Assembly (NCBI GenBank): GCA_023391105.1
Contig: JAEWBO010000018.1
Coordinates: forward strand, 1 to 58,623
Direction: 5' to 3'
DNA from: Bacillota bacterium
GTDB lineage: Bacteria; Bacillota; Clostridia; Christensenellales; SZUA-584
DNA: 58,623 nt
Made by a program: the position numbers and the translations under genes. Positions 8,042 to 16,997 of the stretch are shown piece by piece. Under the pieces are notes generated by a model, which saw nothing but the letters and a program-made list of their open reading frames with translations, searched no databases and was not told the origin of the DNA. Each line of letters begins with the position of its first letter. The stretch's first letter is position 1.

Positions 8042-10537
8042 TTATTTTTTAATTTTGAATCTCTTTAGTCGCAGTGCGTTTGACACCACCGATACCGAGC
8101 TCAATGCCATCGCCGCTCCCGCATACACAGGATTAAAGGCCGGTCCGCCGAATGCATAGAACACACCCGCCGCAAGCGGTATACCGATTGTGTTGTAGAT
8201 AAACGCCCAAAAAAGATTCTGCCGTATGATGCGCATTGTGGCGCGGCTTAATGCAATGGCCGCTCCGATTTCCTTCAAATCACCGCGCATCAGCACCACG
8301 TCGGCCGATTCCACAGCCACATCCGTGCCGGTGCCAATCGCCATGCCCACGTCCGCCTGAACGAGCGCGGGCGCGTCATTGATGCCGTCGCCCACCATCG
8401 CCACCTTTTGACCCTGCTGCTGAAGCTTTTTCACCTCGCCTGCCTTATCGCCAGGCAGTACATTGGCCAGCACGTTATCGATGCCTACCTCTTTGGCGAT
8501 CGCCAGAGCCGTGCTCTCGTTATCACCCGTTATCATGTACACCGAAATCCCCAGTGATTTGAGTGTCTGAACGGCTTCTTTGCTGGACGGTTTGAGCGTA
8601 TCCGAGGCCGCCATGAGACCAGTAAGCTTCCCGTCAATAGATACATACATCAAAGTGCGTCCTTGGCTCGACAGCTGTTGTGTGTCATTTTCAGAGGCTG
8701 AAGCATCCACGTTATTGTCACGCATCAGTTGGATATTTCCCGCCAGCATGCGTTTGTCATTAACCACAGCATCTATGCCGCGTCCGGGAACCGATTTGAA
8801 CGATTGCGGCTGCGGAAAAGATACCGATTGCTCTTGCGCGTGGTTCACGATAGCGCGTGCAATCGGGTGCTCCGAACCCCTTTCAGCCGCCGCGCATAGC
8901 GTCAGCACTTCAGTTTCATCGCTTCCGTCATAGGTTCTGATATCCGTCAGTACCGGCTTTCCTTCGGTGATTGTGCCTGTTTTATCAAATACCACTGCGC
9001 TCACGGCATGCGTCGTTTCCAACGCTTCGCCGCCCTTGATGAGTATGCCAAGCTCGGCACCCTTGCCCGTTCCCACCATGATCGCGGTGGGTGTCGCAAG
9101 CCCCAATGCGCACGGACACGCAATGACGAGCACTGTCACAAATATGTTGAGTACAAACTGAAAGTCCCTGCCCGCGATGGCCCAAGCCGCTGCCGCCACG
9201 ATGGCGATAACGATGACTGTCGGCACAAAGTAGCCGGATATCACGTCTGCCAGCTTTGCGATTGGTGCTTTCTTGCTTTGCGCGTCTTCCACAAGCTTAA
9301 TGATCTTTGAAAGTGCGGTATCCTCACCGATGCGTGACACTCTCAGCTTTAGCAATCCTTCACCGTTAATGCTGCCGCCCGTCGCGGGGCTGCCCTCATG
9401 CTTTTCCACAGGCAGACTTTCACCCGTCAGCATGGATTCATCCACAGAGGATATCCCCTCTGTCACTTCACCATCCACGGGAATCGCTGTACCCGGCTTC
9501 ACAATTACGATATCGCCGACCGCGACCTCATCGAGAGGAATCTCTATCTCGGCTCCGCTTTTTAATACAATTGCCGATTTGGGTCGTAGCTTCATGAGCT
9601 TTTTGATTGCTTCAGAGGTACGTCCCTTGCTGACAGCCTCCAAGTATTTGCCCAGCATAACCAGCGATATCACGACGGCGGCTGATTCGAAATAGAGCAT
9701 ATGGATCGCATCCGCGTCACCCATAAACATGCGGATTACTGCGTATGTGCTGTAAAGAAACGCGCTGCCTGTACCAATTGCGACGAGCGTGTCCATGTTG
9801 GGCGCACCCTTAATCAGCGTCCGAAAGCCAACACGGAAAAAACTGAAGCCCGCAATCAAAACTGGTATTGTCAAAATAAATTGCACGAGTGCAAAGATTT
9901 CAGGATTCATATGCGGACTCATAAACATCGGCACCGGCAGATCGATACCCAGCATATGCGACATCGCGACATAGAAAATGGGCACTGCAAATATGATGGC
10001 CACGATTACGCGAATGCGCATCATCCTCGCTTCTTTTGCGCGTCTCTCATCCTCTTTATCAGGTTCTTCTGCTACTTCTAAGTCTTTGGGCCTATATCCC
10101 GCTTTGTCAATCGCCGCTTTGATCTCAGTAAGCTTGACCTTTGCCGGATTATAATCAAGCTTAAGCCGGTTTGTCGCGAGATTCACAGACGCTTCTTTTA
10201 CACCGTCAAGCCTCTTGACTGACCGCTCTACAGCCGCGGAGCAAGCCGCGCATGTCATCCCTTCAACGCCGAGTTCCGTTTGTTTCGTCTTATCCCGAGG
10301 CTCAACAAGCCCATATCCCGCGCCTTCCACCGCTTTTTTAAGCTTTTCAAAATCGACGAGATTTAAATCGAACTTGACCGTCAGCTTTTCAGTTGCGAGA
10401 TTGACATCACTTTGCAGCACGCCTTCAAGCCTTGCTGTTGCCTTTTGCACATGGCTGGCGCAAACGGCGCATGTCATGCCTGTCACTTCAAAGCTCTGCT
10501 CGATAATGCGGCTGTTTTTGTCTTTTTCAGTCATCAT
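8042..10537 (-). CDS. copA: copper-exporting P1B-type ATPase
   Basis: Pumps Cu(I) out of the cytoplasm at the cost of ATP. 831 residues in family order: two heavy-metal-associated domains with GMTCAVC (Cys23/26) and GMTCAAC (Cys96/99), membrane helices from about 173, the TGES actuator loop (TGESLPVEK), the intramembrane CPC motif (Cys474/Cys476 in IACPCALGLATP), the phosphorylated DKTGT (Asp518) and the hinge GDGINDAPAL. CPC plus tandem MTCxxC domains point to monovalent copper or silver. Its ATG overlaps the copZ-like stop (ATGA), so the two are co-translated. Confidence 0.95.
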   Translation of the reverse strand: MMTEKDKNSRIIEQSFEVTGMTCAVCASHVQKATARLEGVLQSDVNLATEKLTVKFDLNLVDFEKLKKAVEGAGYGLVEPRDKTKQTELGVEGMTCAACSAAVERSVKRLDGVKEASVNLATNRLKLDYNPAKVKLTEIKAAIDKAGYRPKDLEVAEEPDKEDERRAKEARMMRIRVIVAIIFAVPIFYVAMSHMLGIDLPVPMFMSPHMNPEIFALVQFILTIPVLIAGFSFFRVGFRTLIKGAPNMDTLVAIGTGSAFLYSTYAVIRMFMGDADAIHMLYFESAAVVISLVMLGKYLEAVSKGRTSEAIKKLMKLRPKSAIVLKSGAEIEIPLDEVAVGDIVIVKPGTAIPVDGEVTEGISSVDESMLTGESLPVEKHEGSPATGGSINGEGLLKLRVSRIGEDTALSKIIKLVEDAQSKKAPIAKLADVISGYFVPTVIVIAIVAAAAWAIAGRDFQFVLNIFVTVLVIACPCALGLATPTAIMVGTGKGAELGILIKGGEALETTHAVSAVVFDKTGTITEGKPVLTDIRTYDGSDETEVLTLCAAAERGSEHPIARAIVNHAQEQSVSFPQPQSFKSVPGRGIDAVVNDKRMLAGNIQLMRDNNVDASASENDTQQLSSQGRTLMYVSIDGKLTGLMAASDTLKPSSKEAVQTLKSLGISVYMITGDNESTALAIAKEVGIDNVLANVLPGDKAGEVKKLQQQGQKVAMVGDGINDAPALVQADVGMAIGTGTDVAVESADVVLMRGDLKEIGAAIALSRATMRIIRQNLFWAFIYNTIGIPLAAGVFYAFGGPAFNPVYAGAAMALSSVSVVSNALRLKRFKIKK

Positions 10538-10746
10538 ATTTTCTCTAAACCGTAGCCTGCTTCATCCACAGCATTTGTCAGTGTGTCAAAGCTTAACTTG
10601 CTTTCATCATAATCCACAGTCAGCGTTTCTGCGTTTAAATCAACCGAAGCACGCCGCACACCGTCAAGCGCACTAACAGCTTTTTCGACACGTTTCACAC
10701 AAGCTTCACAACCCATCCCTGTCACGCGGTAACGACTCTGTTTCAT
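10534..10746 (-). CDS. copZ: CopZ-like copper chaperone (single HMA domain)
   Basis: 70-residue heavy-metal-associated domain with GMGCEAC (Cys13/Cys16), the Cu(I)-binding loop at the expected place, and the beta-alpha-beta pattern of the family. It likely hands copper to CopA, encoded immediately downstream with a 4-nt overlap. The Shine-Dalgarno AGAGGAGGA is well placed. The symbol is assigned by family and context. Confidence 0.85.
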   Translation of the reverse strand: MKQSRYRVTGMGCEACVKRVEKAVSALDGVRRASVDLNAETLTVDYDESKLSFDTLTNAVDEAGYGLEKI

Positions 10747-10790
10747 CGCTTCGTCCTCCTCTTACGCTGAATTTATACGTTAATATTTTG

Positions 10791-10819
10791 AGCATAAACC
10801 ATCGACCCATACACGTCAA
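10791..10819 (-). promoter_or_regulatory. promoter of the copZ-copA operon
   Basis: TTGACG (10819-10814), 17-bp spacer, TATGCT (10796-10791), 44 nt before the copZ-like start. No CsoR or CopY operator was recognised with confidence. Confidence 0.7.
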
Positions 10820-10902
10820 CAAATCAACGGAAAATTCAACCTTATAATATTCTCATATTAAGGCTCATATTAGATTGATTTTAGTTTGAGAGTTTAAGTT
10901 AA

Positions 10903-11340
10903 TTAATAGCCTAGATCTTCAAGTAAGTTGATAGCATTTTTTATTTTATCCGCACAAACCGTATTGTATAAGTTTTTCTCAAGTGCCATTTCCATGCCCG
11001 CTTTGGTCGAAACATCGCATCCCAACAAATCGCGGCAGATGATCGACCCATTAATACTTTGATAAAGATGGATAAATTCTTCTGTATTCGTATTGCAATT
11101 CTTCTTTGCTTCAAAATCGTCCAGGGTATTCTGCCCATGTTTTAGCCCTATAACAAGAATGGCTCCCGATACGGCTCCGCAGACTTCACCTGCACGAAAA
11201 CCACTACCCAACCCATTAGCGAGTCTATAGGCAAATTCTTTGCTTAGTCCATATGTTTCGCAGAAGGCCGATAAAACTGCCTGCGCACAATTAAGACCAT
11301 TGTTAAAGTAAGCCAAAGCTTCTACAGCGGCCGTTTTCAT
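10903..11340 (-). CDS. C_GCAxxG_C_C family putative redox protein
   Basis: 145 residues matching the C_GCAxxG_C_C family: LNCAQAVLSAFC near residue 20, then GSGFRAGEVCGAVSGAILVIG (about 45-65, matching GxGxxGxxCGAxxG), and later paired cysteines (Cys84, Cys104 and Cys109 region). Members are often linked to redox or metal chemistry, but no function is established. The start ATG has GTGAGGT about 9 nt upstream. Monocistronic; no terminator was resolved between it and copZ. Confidence 0.8.
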   Translation of the reverse strand: MKTAAVEALAYFNNGLNCAQAVLSAFCETYGLSKEFAYRLANGLGSGFRAGEVCGAVSGAILVIGLKHGQNTLDDFEAKKNCNTNTEEFIHLYQSINGSIICRDLLGCDVSTKAGMEMALEKNLYNTVCADKIKNAINLLEDLGY

Positions 11341-11466
11341 TTCATCTTACCTCACATCAATGTTTTTTATAGATGACTGATCTGTTTTTGCTTTTTACTT
11401 ACATTAACCAATTTTCAGAAGAAAATCAATTTAAGGCTTAATGAAAGTGACAAACCTACGTGATTG

Positions 11467-12942
11467 TTATAATCGTAAAATAATTCTCCCATCTTTTATG
11501 ACATACTCAATCTGGTGCAAATGAGATATATCTTCAAGCGGATTATCACGAAGAATAACAAGATCAGCATATTTGCCAGTCTCAATACTTCCGATATCAT
11601 CGTCCGCTCCTAGAAGTTCCGCAGCATATATCGTCGCCGTTCGAATGGCCTCATATTCATCCATTCCGTACTCCACAAACAGTTCAAGCTCCTTGTGGAG
11701 AAAACCGTGGGGAACGTATCCTGCTCCCCCCATACCTGCATCAACTCCCGCAACAATTTTGACTCCATATTTTATAGCATTTTCAAAATTTGCAGGAAAA
11801 TATCTTTGTCTGAAATTGGACATCTCAGAGTAAAACCTTTTCCAGTTGGGGTCAGTTCCGGATTCTATCGCCTCTCTTTGTTTATTCAAAGCATTTTGTC
11901 CTATTGAATGATAGGGTGCTCGAATCGCTTCCTTGAATTCTTCCCTATTGAAACGTTCAGGATCGTCTATTAAATCCGCCCAATTAAGAAAACAGAAGGC
12001 AGTAGGAACCCAATATGTTCCTTTCTCCTTCATTAACCTAAAGGTTTCTTCATCCATAAATCCGAGAGGCGCATGTTCAACGCTGTCTACCCCCGCTTCT
12101 ACCGCCTGTTTCATTCCTTCTGGCAGGCAAATTGAATGTGCGGAAACCTTTAATCCTTCATCATGAGCGTATTTCACGATGGCTTCCAAAACTTCCGGCT
12201 TCATGCTTGCGTCAAGCAGCTGGGGATCAACCTTTCTTTTTATATAAAATTCTCTGCTCTCGGGATCATCCTCAATTAATGACATGTATGCTCCCGGTGT
12301 GATTGTTTTTATAAAATCCACACCGGTATTCTTCAGTTTCTTAATGACTTCGGGCAGTTCTTGCAGATTGTCGATATCTATCGATAATCCATGAGCACCA
12401 AATATGATACTCATAACTTTTATTAAAGCAGGAGGAGCAGGAATGAACCTTCTTATACTGAAATAACCATAGGGTACAGTCAGTGCAGGGCCACTCGAAA
12501 AAATACGCGGTCCGATATATCTGCCTTCGTTCACCAGATCTTTAAACTTAAAAATACTATAGCCAAAGGAACCCGGCATATTTCTAATGGTAGTGACGCC
12601 TGACTTTAATGTCAGGTAAGAATTTCTCTTATATTTCTTTGTCATTGTTTCGAAGGAGATTCTCCCATAATCATCCACTCCAGGATGCGCGAGATGCGTA
12701 TGGGAATCAATCAAGCCGGGGATAATATACTGTCCCGAAAGTTCAATAACTTTTGCATTTTCCGGAATAGACACTGAAGAGGTTGGGCCGATTTCGCGAA
12801 TTTTTCTTTCACAGCAAATGATCGTCACATCCTCATTAACCGTTCGATCCACCACATTAATGACATTTGCACCCGTTATAGCCAACGCCTCATATTTTTC
12901 GCCAATACCATAATATAAGTTCCGATCTGAAATATTCGCCAT
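11467..12942 (-). CDS. amidohydrolase-superfamily metal-dependent hydrolase
   Basis: 491 residues, imidazolonepropionase/prolidase-like branch. Metal-ligand motif IPGLIDSHTHLAHPG after the N-terminal beta-sandwich, then SAHSI and VDSVEHAPLG (metal histidines), VAGVDAGMGG (late Asp) and the C-terminal GSIETGKYADLVILRDNPL that closes the composite sandwich. No signal peptide. The substrate cannot be told; cyclic amides or dipeptides are typical of this group. The start is supported by GGAGGATAAT and by its own promoter upstream. Confidence 0.87.
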   Translation of the reverse strand: MANISDRNLYYGIGEKYEALAITGANVINVVDRTVNEDVTIICCERKIREIGPTSSVSIPENAKVIELSGQYIIPGLIDSHTHLAHPGVDDYGRISFETMTKKYKRNSYLTLKSGVTTIRNMPGSFGYSIFKFKDLVNEGRYIGPRIFSSGPALTVPYGYFSIRRFIPAPPALIKVMSIIFGAHGLSIDIDNLQELPEVIKKLKNTGVDFIKTITPGAYMSLIEDDPESREFYIKRKVDPQLLDASMKPEVLEAIVKYAHDEGLKVSAHSICLPEGMKQAVEAGVDSVEHAPLGFMDEETFRLMKEKGTYWVPTAFCFLNWADLIDDPERFNREEFKEAIRAPYHSIGQNALNKQREAIESGTDPNWKRFYSEMSNFRQRYFPANFENAIKYGVKIVAGVDAGMGGAGYVPHGFLHKELELFVEYGMDEYEAIRTATIYAAELLGADDDIGSIETGKYADLVILRDNPLEDISHLHQIEYVIKDGRIILRL

Positions 12943-13047
12943 ATTATCCTCCGTGTCATTTTAAAAATATTCAACAATGAGATGAAAGAAATACGATATA
13001 ATTGCCACTTTTTACGCTATATGTTCTATTTATTGTTAGTATATATC

Positions 13048-13076
13048 ATTATAGCATATTATTAGTTTTCATGCAA
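13048..13076 (-). promoter_or_regulatory. promoter of the amidohydrolase gene
   Basis: TTGCAT (13076-13071), 17-bp spacer and a consensus TATAAT (13053-13048) about 105 nt before the start codon. Confidence 0.65.
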
Positions 13077-13100
13077 AATGCAGTTGTCTCTAAATACTCT

Positions 13101-13160
13101 CTTATTTTAAAAACAGCAATGGCGTCTCACGTCTAGTGAAAGACGTGGACACCATGCTGT
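13101..13160 (-). terminator. terminator of the ytrA-like ABC operon
   Basis: A long, slightly imperfect stem-loop (arms about 13113-13134 and 13140-13160; ACAGCA pairs with TGCTGT and ACGTCT with AGACGT) followed on the minus strand by TTTTTAAAATAAG. It lies about 55 nt past the stop of the ABC membrane protein. Confidence 0.8.
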
Positions 13161-13214
13161 CAGGGAAAATGAAATAATAATGAAAACAATAGCAACACTT
13201 ATGGGCAGTCTCTT

Positions 13215-13958
13215 TTAGCTTGCTGACAGCTTCACCGTTGCGCGGCGCACAAGGAGAAAACCGAGTGTCGCGAATATGGCGTAGAATACAACGTTTGAAG
13301 CCATCGCCACATAAGGGCTGCCGCTCAACTGGCCGGTGCAAAACGCAATAAGTATTCCGATTGCCTTATAGACCTCTCCATGGAATATCAGTGTGTCGAG
13401 AATCGGCAATATAACGAATAAAAGCCCGGGCACGCCGATTGAGATAGTCAGCTTTAGCGGTTTGTTCATACGGTAATACGCTGTGGTAAGAAAGAATCCA
13501 AACATCATAGAGGCCGCATACATGAAGAACATCCAAAGGAGCCCTTCGCCATATGCAGCGATGCCAATGTCACTGTAACGCGAAGCAAACAACTGCGCCA
13601 TGATGGGTTGATAGTCTACAAACTGATTGATGATAAGCGCGTTGATGCTGTCGATAATAGCCATACCAGAACACAGTATTCCTGTCGTGGCGATAAAACT
13701 CACAAACATCGTTTTTCTCGATATGCCGTTAGCAGAAAACATATGAAACGTTGATTTAAACACATTTAGACCTATCACGAACAAAAAAATCACCGAGGAC
13801 AGATCCATGCCACCTATATTAACACCGTCTACATAATCCCGGAATAATATCTGCAACGTGGTCGTCAGTATAAGAAGCGAGTATATAACGATATAAAATA
13901 CGATTAAAGGCCTTTTGATACTATTAAGCTGATACTTTAACGCTGGTGCCAATCTCAT
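13215..13958 (-). CDS. ABC transporter membrane subunit
   Basis: 247 residues with about six hydrophobic segments (residues 17-37, 52-68, 85-105, 140-160, 172-190 and 220-238). No enzymatic motif. It resembles the small ABC-2-like permeases found with YtrA-type regulators rather than a classic importer. It starts 16 nt after the ATPase stop behind AAAGGAGGAAA and is the last gene of the three-gene operon. Substrate unknown; such systems are often induced by cell-wall antibiotics in Bacillus (family knowledge). Confidence 0.75.
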   Translation of the reverse strand: MRLAPALKYQLNSIKRPLIVFYIVIYSLLILTTTLQILFRDYVDGVNIGGMDLSSVIFLFVIGLNVFKSTFHMFSANGISRKTMFVSFIATTGILCSGMAIIDSINALIINQFVDYQPIMAQLFASRYSDIGIAAYGEGLLWMFFMYAASMMFGFFLTTAYYRMNKPLKLTISIGVPGLLFVILPILDTLIFHGEVYKAIGILIAFCTGQLSGSPYVAMASNVVFYAIFATLGFLLVRRATVKLSAS

Positions 13959-13973
13959 TACTTTTTCCTCCTT

Positions 13974-14825
13974 TTATGAATTTGTCAGATGGATGAACAG
14001 GCTTTGCAGGTTGAGGCGCGAAACCTCGATACCCTGCGGCACTGATACGCCATCCAGTTGATCAAGCAGATAAGCGCTTTTCATACCGCCAAGGCTGTCT
14101 GACCCAAGCACCTTGCGTCCCTTAATAAAGCTGTCCACGATACCTGCAGACCCCGTCACTGTCACTCCCGCCTTAAGCGCGTTTTGCGTCGTATCATTCA
14201 TGAGGATCTCACCGCTTTTAATGATCGCCACATTCTCTATCACACCCGCAGCCTCTTCGATCAAGTGTGTTGATACCACCACCGTCTTCGGTCTTTTGCT
14301 GTAGTTCTCTAAGAGCTCACGATAGAACACATCGCGAAAGTTTGCATCCAGACCCAGCACCGGTTCGTCAAGCAATAATATAGGCGCGTTGCATGACAGC
14401 GCTACGATGATCTTATAGATGGAACCATAACCCGTGGAGAGTGCTTTCACTTTTTTCTTCAGGTTTAGAGCAAACTTATCCGCAAGTGAAAACGCATATT
14501 CGCTATCCATCTCAGGATAAAATTCCTTCGTCCATTTTAGTACCTCGTTTATCGTCATGGATTCAGGATACAAAGACTGCTCGGTCATACAGTAAACCTT
14601 TTTCAATACAGCGTCATTTTCCTGCACCGGCTCACCGTCAATCAAAATCTGACCGTCTGTCGGAAAGTTCTTGTTTGTTATCAGGCTAAGCAATGTCGAT
14701 TTGCCTGCCCCGTTTCGACCCAGCAGCCCGCATATCTTGTTTTCTTCAAATGTCAGCGTTACATTTTTAAGCGCCGTCGTGCTTCCATAACACTTGGTGA
14801 CATTTTTGACTTCAATCAAGCTCAT
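13974..14825 (-). CDS. ABC transporter ATP-binding protein
   Basis: 283 residues. Walker A LLGRNGAGKSTLLSLI (about 34-49), a degenerate signature LSTGYGSIYK, Walker B PILLLDEPVLGLDA, and the switch His in VVSTHLIEEAAG. The C-terminal extension of about 70 residues after the ATPase core is typical of ABC-2 exporter subunits. Its start lies inside the 3' end of the GntR gene (14-nt overlap) behind AGAGGTC, so expression is coupled to the regulator. Confidence 0.9.
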   Translation of the reverse strand: MSLIEVKNVTKCYGSTTALKNVTLTFEENKICGLLGRNGAGKSTLLSLITNKNFPTDGQILIDGEPVQENDAVLKKVYCMTEQSLYPESMTINEVLKWTKEFYPEMDSEYAFSLADKFALNLKKKVKALSTGYGSIYKIIVALSCNAPILLLDEPVLGLDANFRDVFYRELLENYSKRPKTVVVSTHLIEEAAGVIENVAIIKSGEILMNDTTQNALKAGVTVTGSAGIVDSFIKGRKVLGSDSLGGMKSAYLLDQLDGVSVPQGIEVSRLNLQSLFIHLTNS

Positions 14826-15189
14826 GGTTAAGACCTCTTTTCATCATATCATTAATTTCCTCCACTGAAATTGATAATTTTTGTGCTTCCGATAAAAGCG
14901 GCATCACATACTTCTCAAAGAATTGATGCTTTCTTTTTTTGAGTATCACCTCTCTTGCTCCTTTCGCAACAAACATGCCGAGTCCTCTTTTTTTGTATAG
15001 GATTCCATCCTCCGTCAGCATTGTGATCCCCTTAAGCGCTGTGGCCGGGTTGATCTTGTAGCTCACGGAAATCTCCGTTGTAGACGGTGCCTGCATATCC
15101 TCATCGAGCGCGCCCGAAAGAATCGCAGTTTCCAGCTGCTCCGCTATCTGAATGAAGATCGGCACGTCGCTATGCATATCCAATCGCAC
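14812..15189 (-). CDS. GntR-family regulator, YtrA subfamily
   Basis: 125 residues: a GntR winged helix (residues 7-75, with PIFIQIAEQLETAIL and the recognition part PSTTEISVSYKINPATALKG) and the short tail that defines the YtrA subfamily. First gene of the operon with the ABC exporter it probably represses. GTG start 7 nt after AGGAGG. Confidence 0.9.
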   Translation of the reverse strand: MRLDMHSDVPIFIQIAEQLETAILSGALDEDMQAPSTTEISVSYKINPATALKGITMLTEDGILYKKRGLGMFVAKGAREVILKKRKHQFFEKYVMPLLSEAQKLSISVEEINDMMKRGLNHELD

Positions 15190-15224
15190 CTTATCACCTC
15201 CTTGGTTATCTACTCATGTAACTA

Positions 15225-15253
15225 ACTATACACCCTGTTTTTCAAAACGTCAA
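15225..15253 (-). promoter_or_regulatory. promoter of the gntR-ABC operon
   Basis: TTGACG (15253-15248), 17 bp, TATAGT (15230-15225), 35 nt before the GTG start. A loose dyad GTTA-N10-TAAC just downstream of the -10 could be the GntR operator. Confidence 0.75.
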
Positions 15254-15330
15254 TATCTTTTTTAAAAATATAACCTTCAACCATTCATTTATGATGATGA
15301 CAATCGTGACTAACCAAAAAATTCGTTTTC

Positions 15331-15359
15331 TTGACACGCAAAAATGCTTCATCTATAAT
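15331..15359 (+). promoter_or_regulatory. consensus sigma-A promoter of the decarboxylase beta-subunit gene
   Basis: Exact TTGACA (15331-15336), 17-bp spacer, exact TATAAT (15354-15359), 56 nt before the oadB-like start. It predicts strong constitutive expression. Confidence 0.85.
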
Positions 15360-15415
15360 AACCTCGATAAACAATTAGAAATGAATAATACAATACTGAA
15401 CATGAAAGGACGCGC

Positions 15416-16549
15416 ATGGAAGCACTATTAAAGGGTTTCACTAGCTTTGGCTGGCAGCAGGCTGTGATGATCGTCATCGGGCTTGTTCTTATCATTCTGG
15501 CAATTAAAAAAGAGTATGAACCGATGCTGCTCTTGCCTATCGGATTTGGCTGCATTCTCGCGAATTTGCCGCTTGCGACCGTCTTGCAGAATTCTCTCGG
15601 AGAAGCAGGTTTCTTAAAAGTGCTTTATAGTGCCGGCATCACAACGGAGCTTTTTCCGCTGCTCATATTTATCGCAATCGGAGCAATGATTGATTTTTCA
15701 CCGTTATTAAAGCAGCCGGTTATGCTGTTCTTCGGCGCCGCGGCACAGTTTGGCATTTTCGCCGCCATGATGATGGCCATATGCGCCAATGCAATCATAC
15801 CGGGCATCTTCTCTATTCAGGAAGCCGCGGCTGTGGGTATTATCGGTGCTGCTGACGGGCCGACAACCATTTTCGTGGGTAATTTGTTTGCGGAAAAATA
15901 TATAGGTCCGCTTTCTGTTGCGGCCTACTCATACATGGCGCTGGTTCCCATCATACAGCCGCCTGTCATTCGTGCGCTCACCACAAAAAAGGAACGGCGC
16001 ATCCATATGGATTCCGATATAAACAAACAGCTTCCCAAGCCTGTGCTTATTGCATTCCCTATCATCATCACACTTGTCGTGGGCTTTGTCGCACCGGACG
16101 GCGTTCCGCTTGTGGGCGCTTTGATGTTCGGTAATCTGATTCGCGAGTGCGGCGTTTTAAAGCGTCTTTCGGATTCAGCTCAAAACGAGCTTGCCAATAT
16201 CGTCACGATACTGCTGGGTATCACGATTGGATCCACAATGTCGGGAGAAACCTTCCTGCAATGGAATACGGTTATGATACTCATAATTGGTTTCCTTGCT
16301 TTTGTCTTCGATACAGCGGGCGGTGTGTTGTTTGCGAAGCTGATCAACCTGTTCCTGAAAAAGAAGATCAACCCCATGATCGGTGCGGCCGGTATATCTG
16401 CGTTCCCGATGTCAGCCCGTATCGTTCATAAAATGGCGCAGAAGGAAGACCCATCCAACTTTATACTGATGCCCGCCATCGGCGCCAATGTCTCGGGGCA
16501 GATCGGTTCAATTATTGCAGGCGCAGTGCTTATCTCACTGCTCGTTTAA
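15416..16549 (+). CDS. sodium ion-translocating decarboxylase beta subunit
   Basis: Membrane subunit that couples decarboxylation of a biotin-bound carboxyl group to Na+ export (OadB/GcdB/MmdB family). 377 residues with about ten membrane segments. The conserved family stretch GAADGPTTIFVGNLFAEKY holds the Asp implicated in Na+ transport, followed by YMALVPIIQPPVIRAL and, near the C-terminus, GAAGISAFPMSARI. Start behind AAAGGA. Only a tiny gamma-like gene follows; the carboxyltransferase alpha and biotin carrier subunits are not in the window, so the acid substrate cannot be told. Confidence 0.93.
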   Translation: MEALLKGFTSFGWQQAVMIVIGLVLIILAIKKEYEPMLLLPIGFGCILANLPLATVLQNSLGEAGFLKVLYSAGITTELFPLLIFIAIGAMIDFSPLLKQPVMLFFGAAAQFGIFAAMMMAICANAIIPGIFSIQEAAAVGIIGAADGPTTIFVGNLFAEKYIGPLSVAAYSYMALVPIIQPPVIRALTTKKERRIHMDSDINKQLPKPVLIAFPIIITLVVGFVAPDGVPLVGALMFGNLIRECGVLKRLSDSAQNELANIVTILLGITIGSTMSGETFLQWNTVMILIIGFLAFVFDTAGGVLFAKLINLFLKKKINPMIGAAGISAFPMSARIVHKMAQKEDPSNFILMPAIGANVSGQIGSIIAGAVLISLLV

Positions 16550-16561
16550 AAGGAGGCTGTT

Positions 16562-16699
16562 ATGACTGTTTCAGAAATGATTGTTCAAGGTTTAAAATAT
16601 ATGGGAATCGGCGTCGGTGTCGTGTTCACCGTTCTGGCGGTTTTCTTCATAGTTATAAAGCTGTTGATGAAAATATGGCCGTCAAAAGAAAACGAATGA
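16562..16699 (+). CDS. OadG-like small gamma subunit of the sodium pump
   Basis: 45-residue protein with one transmembrane helix (about residues 13-38, GIGVGVVFTVLAVFFIVIKL) and a short Lys/Trp cytoplasmic tail, the layout of OadG-type gamma subunits that stabilise the decarboxylase complex. It starts 12 nt after the beta-subunit stop behind AAGGAGG and is followed directly by a terminator, so the two form a bicistronic unit. Assignment rests on size, topology and context. Confidence 0.75.
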   Translation: MTVSEMIVQGLKYMGIGVGVVFTVLAVFFIVIKLLMKIWPSKENE

Positions 16700-16708
16700 T
16701 TATGAATG

Positions 16709-16735
16709 ACCCGATGCGCTGGCACCGGGTTTTTT
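16709..16735 (+). terminator. rho-independent terminator of the beta/gamma decarboxylase unit
   Basis: ACCCGATGC pairs with GCACCGGGT (one mismatch) around a GCTG loop, followed by TTTTTT. It starts 10 nt after the gamma-like stop. Confidence 0.88.
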
Positions 16736-16859
16736 AATGACAGCACAGGAAAGCGTAGCTCTTTGCAGCTGAGACTTTTTTAAATTCCACGGCATCGACC
16801 TTTGGAACGACAATCGTTTGCGTCCATGCCGCGAGATCTATCCTCCTGCGTGATATCAC
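16734..16859 (-). CDS. possible 41-residue peptide gene
   Basis: Weakly supported reading frame from GTG (16859) to TAA (16734). The C-terminal half reads VPKVDAVEFKKVSAAKSY and ends in FLCCH; the N-terminal part is basic (ISRRRID). In favour: its stop sits directly against a hairpin shared with the opposing gene, and composition looks protein-like. Against: the Shine-Dalgarno before the GTG is weak, and an AGGAGG lies inside the frame instead. A two-cysteine C-terminus in a tiny ORF is seen in some modified peptides, but nothing here proves that, and no modifying enzyme is nearby. Confidence 0.25.
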   Translation of the reverse strand: MISRRRIDLAAWTQTIVVPKVDAVEFKKVSAAKSYAFLCCH

Positions 16860-16997
16860 ATCTCTAATTCTTTGTATACATACATTAATGTTACCAGTCT
16901 TTATATTCGTATCCGTATCACGTTACCCTTGTTTGTCCCATTAACGTTAAAGTGTAAATAAAGCTATTTGCCCCTGCTCATGCAATAGGCCAGATTT

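Noticed and set aside
7207..10819. The MerR/TipAS regulator as the copper sensor of copZ-copA
   Set aside because: The C-terminal domain resembles TipAS, not CueR; it lacks the CueR metal-loop cysteines, and its own promoter lies downstream of copA rather than before copZ.
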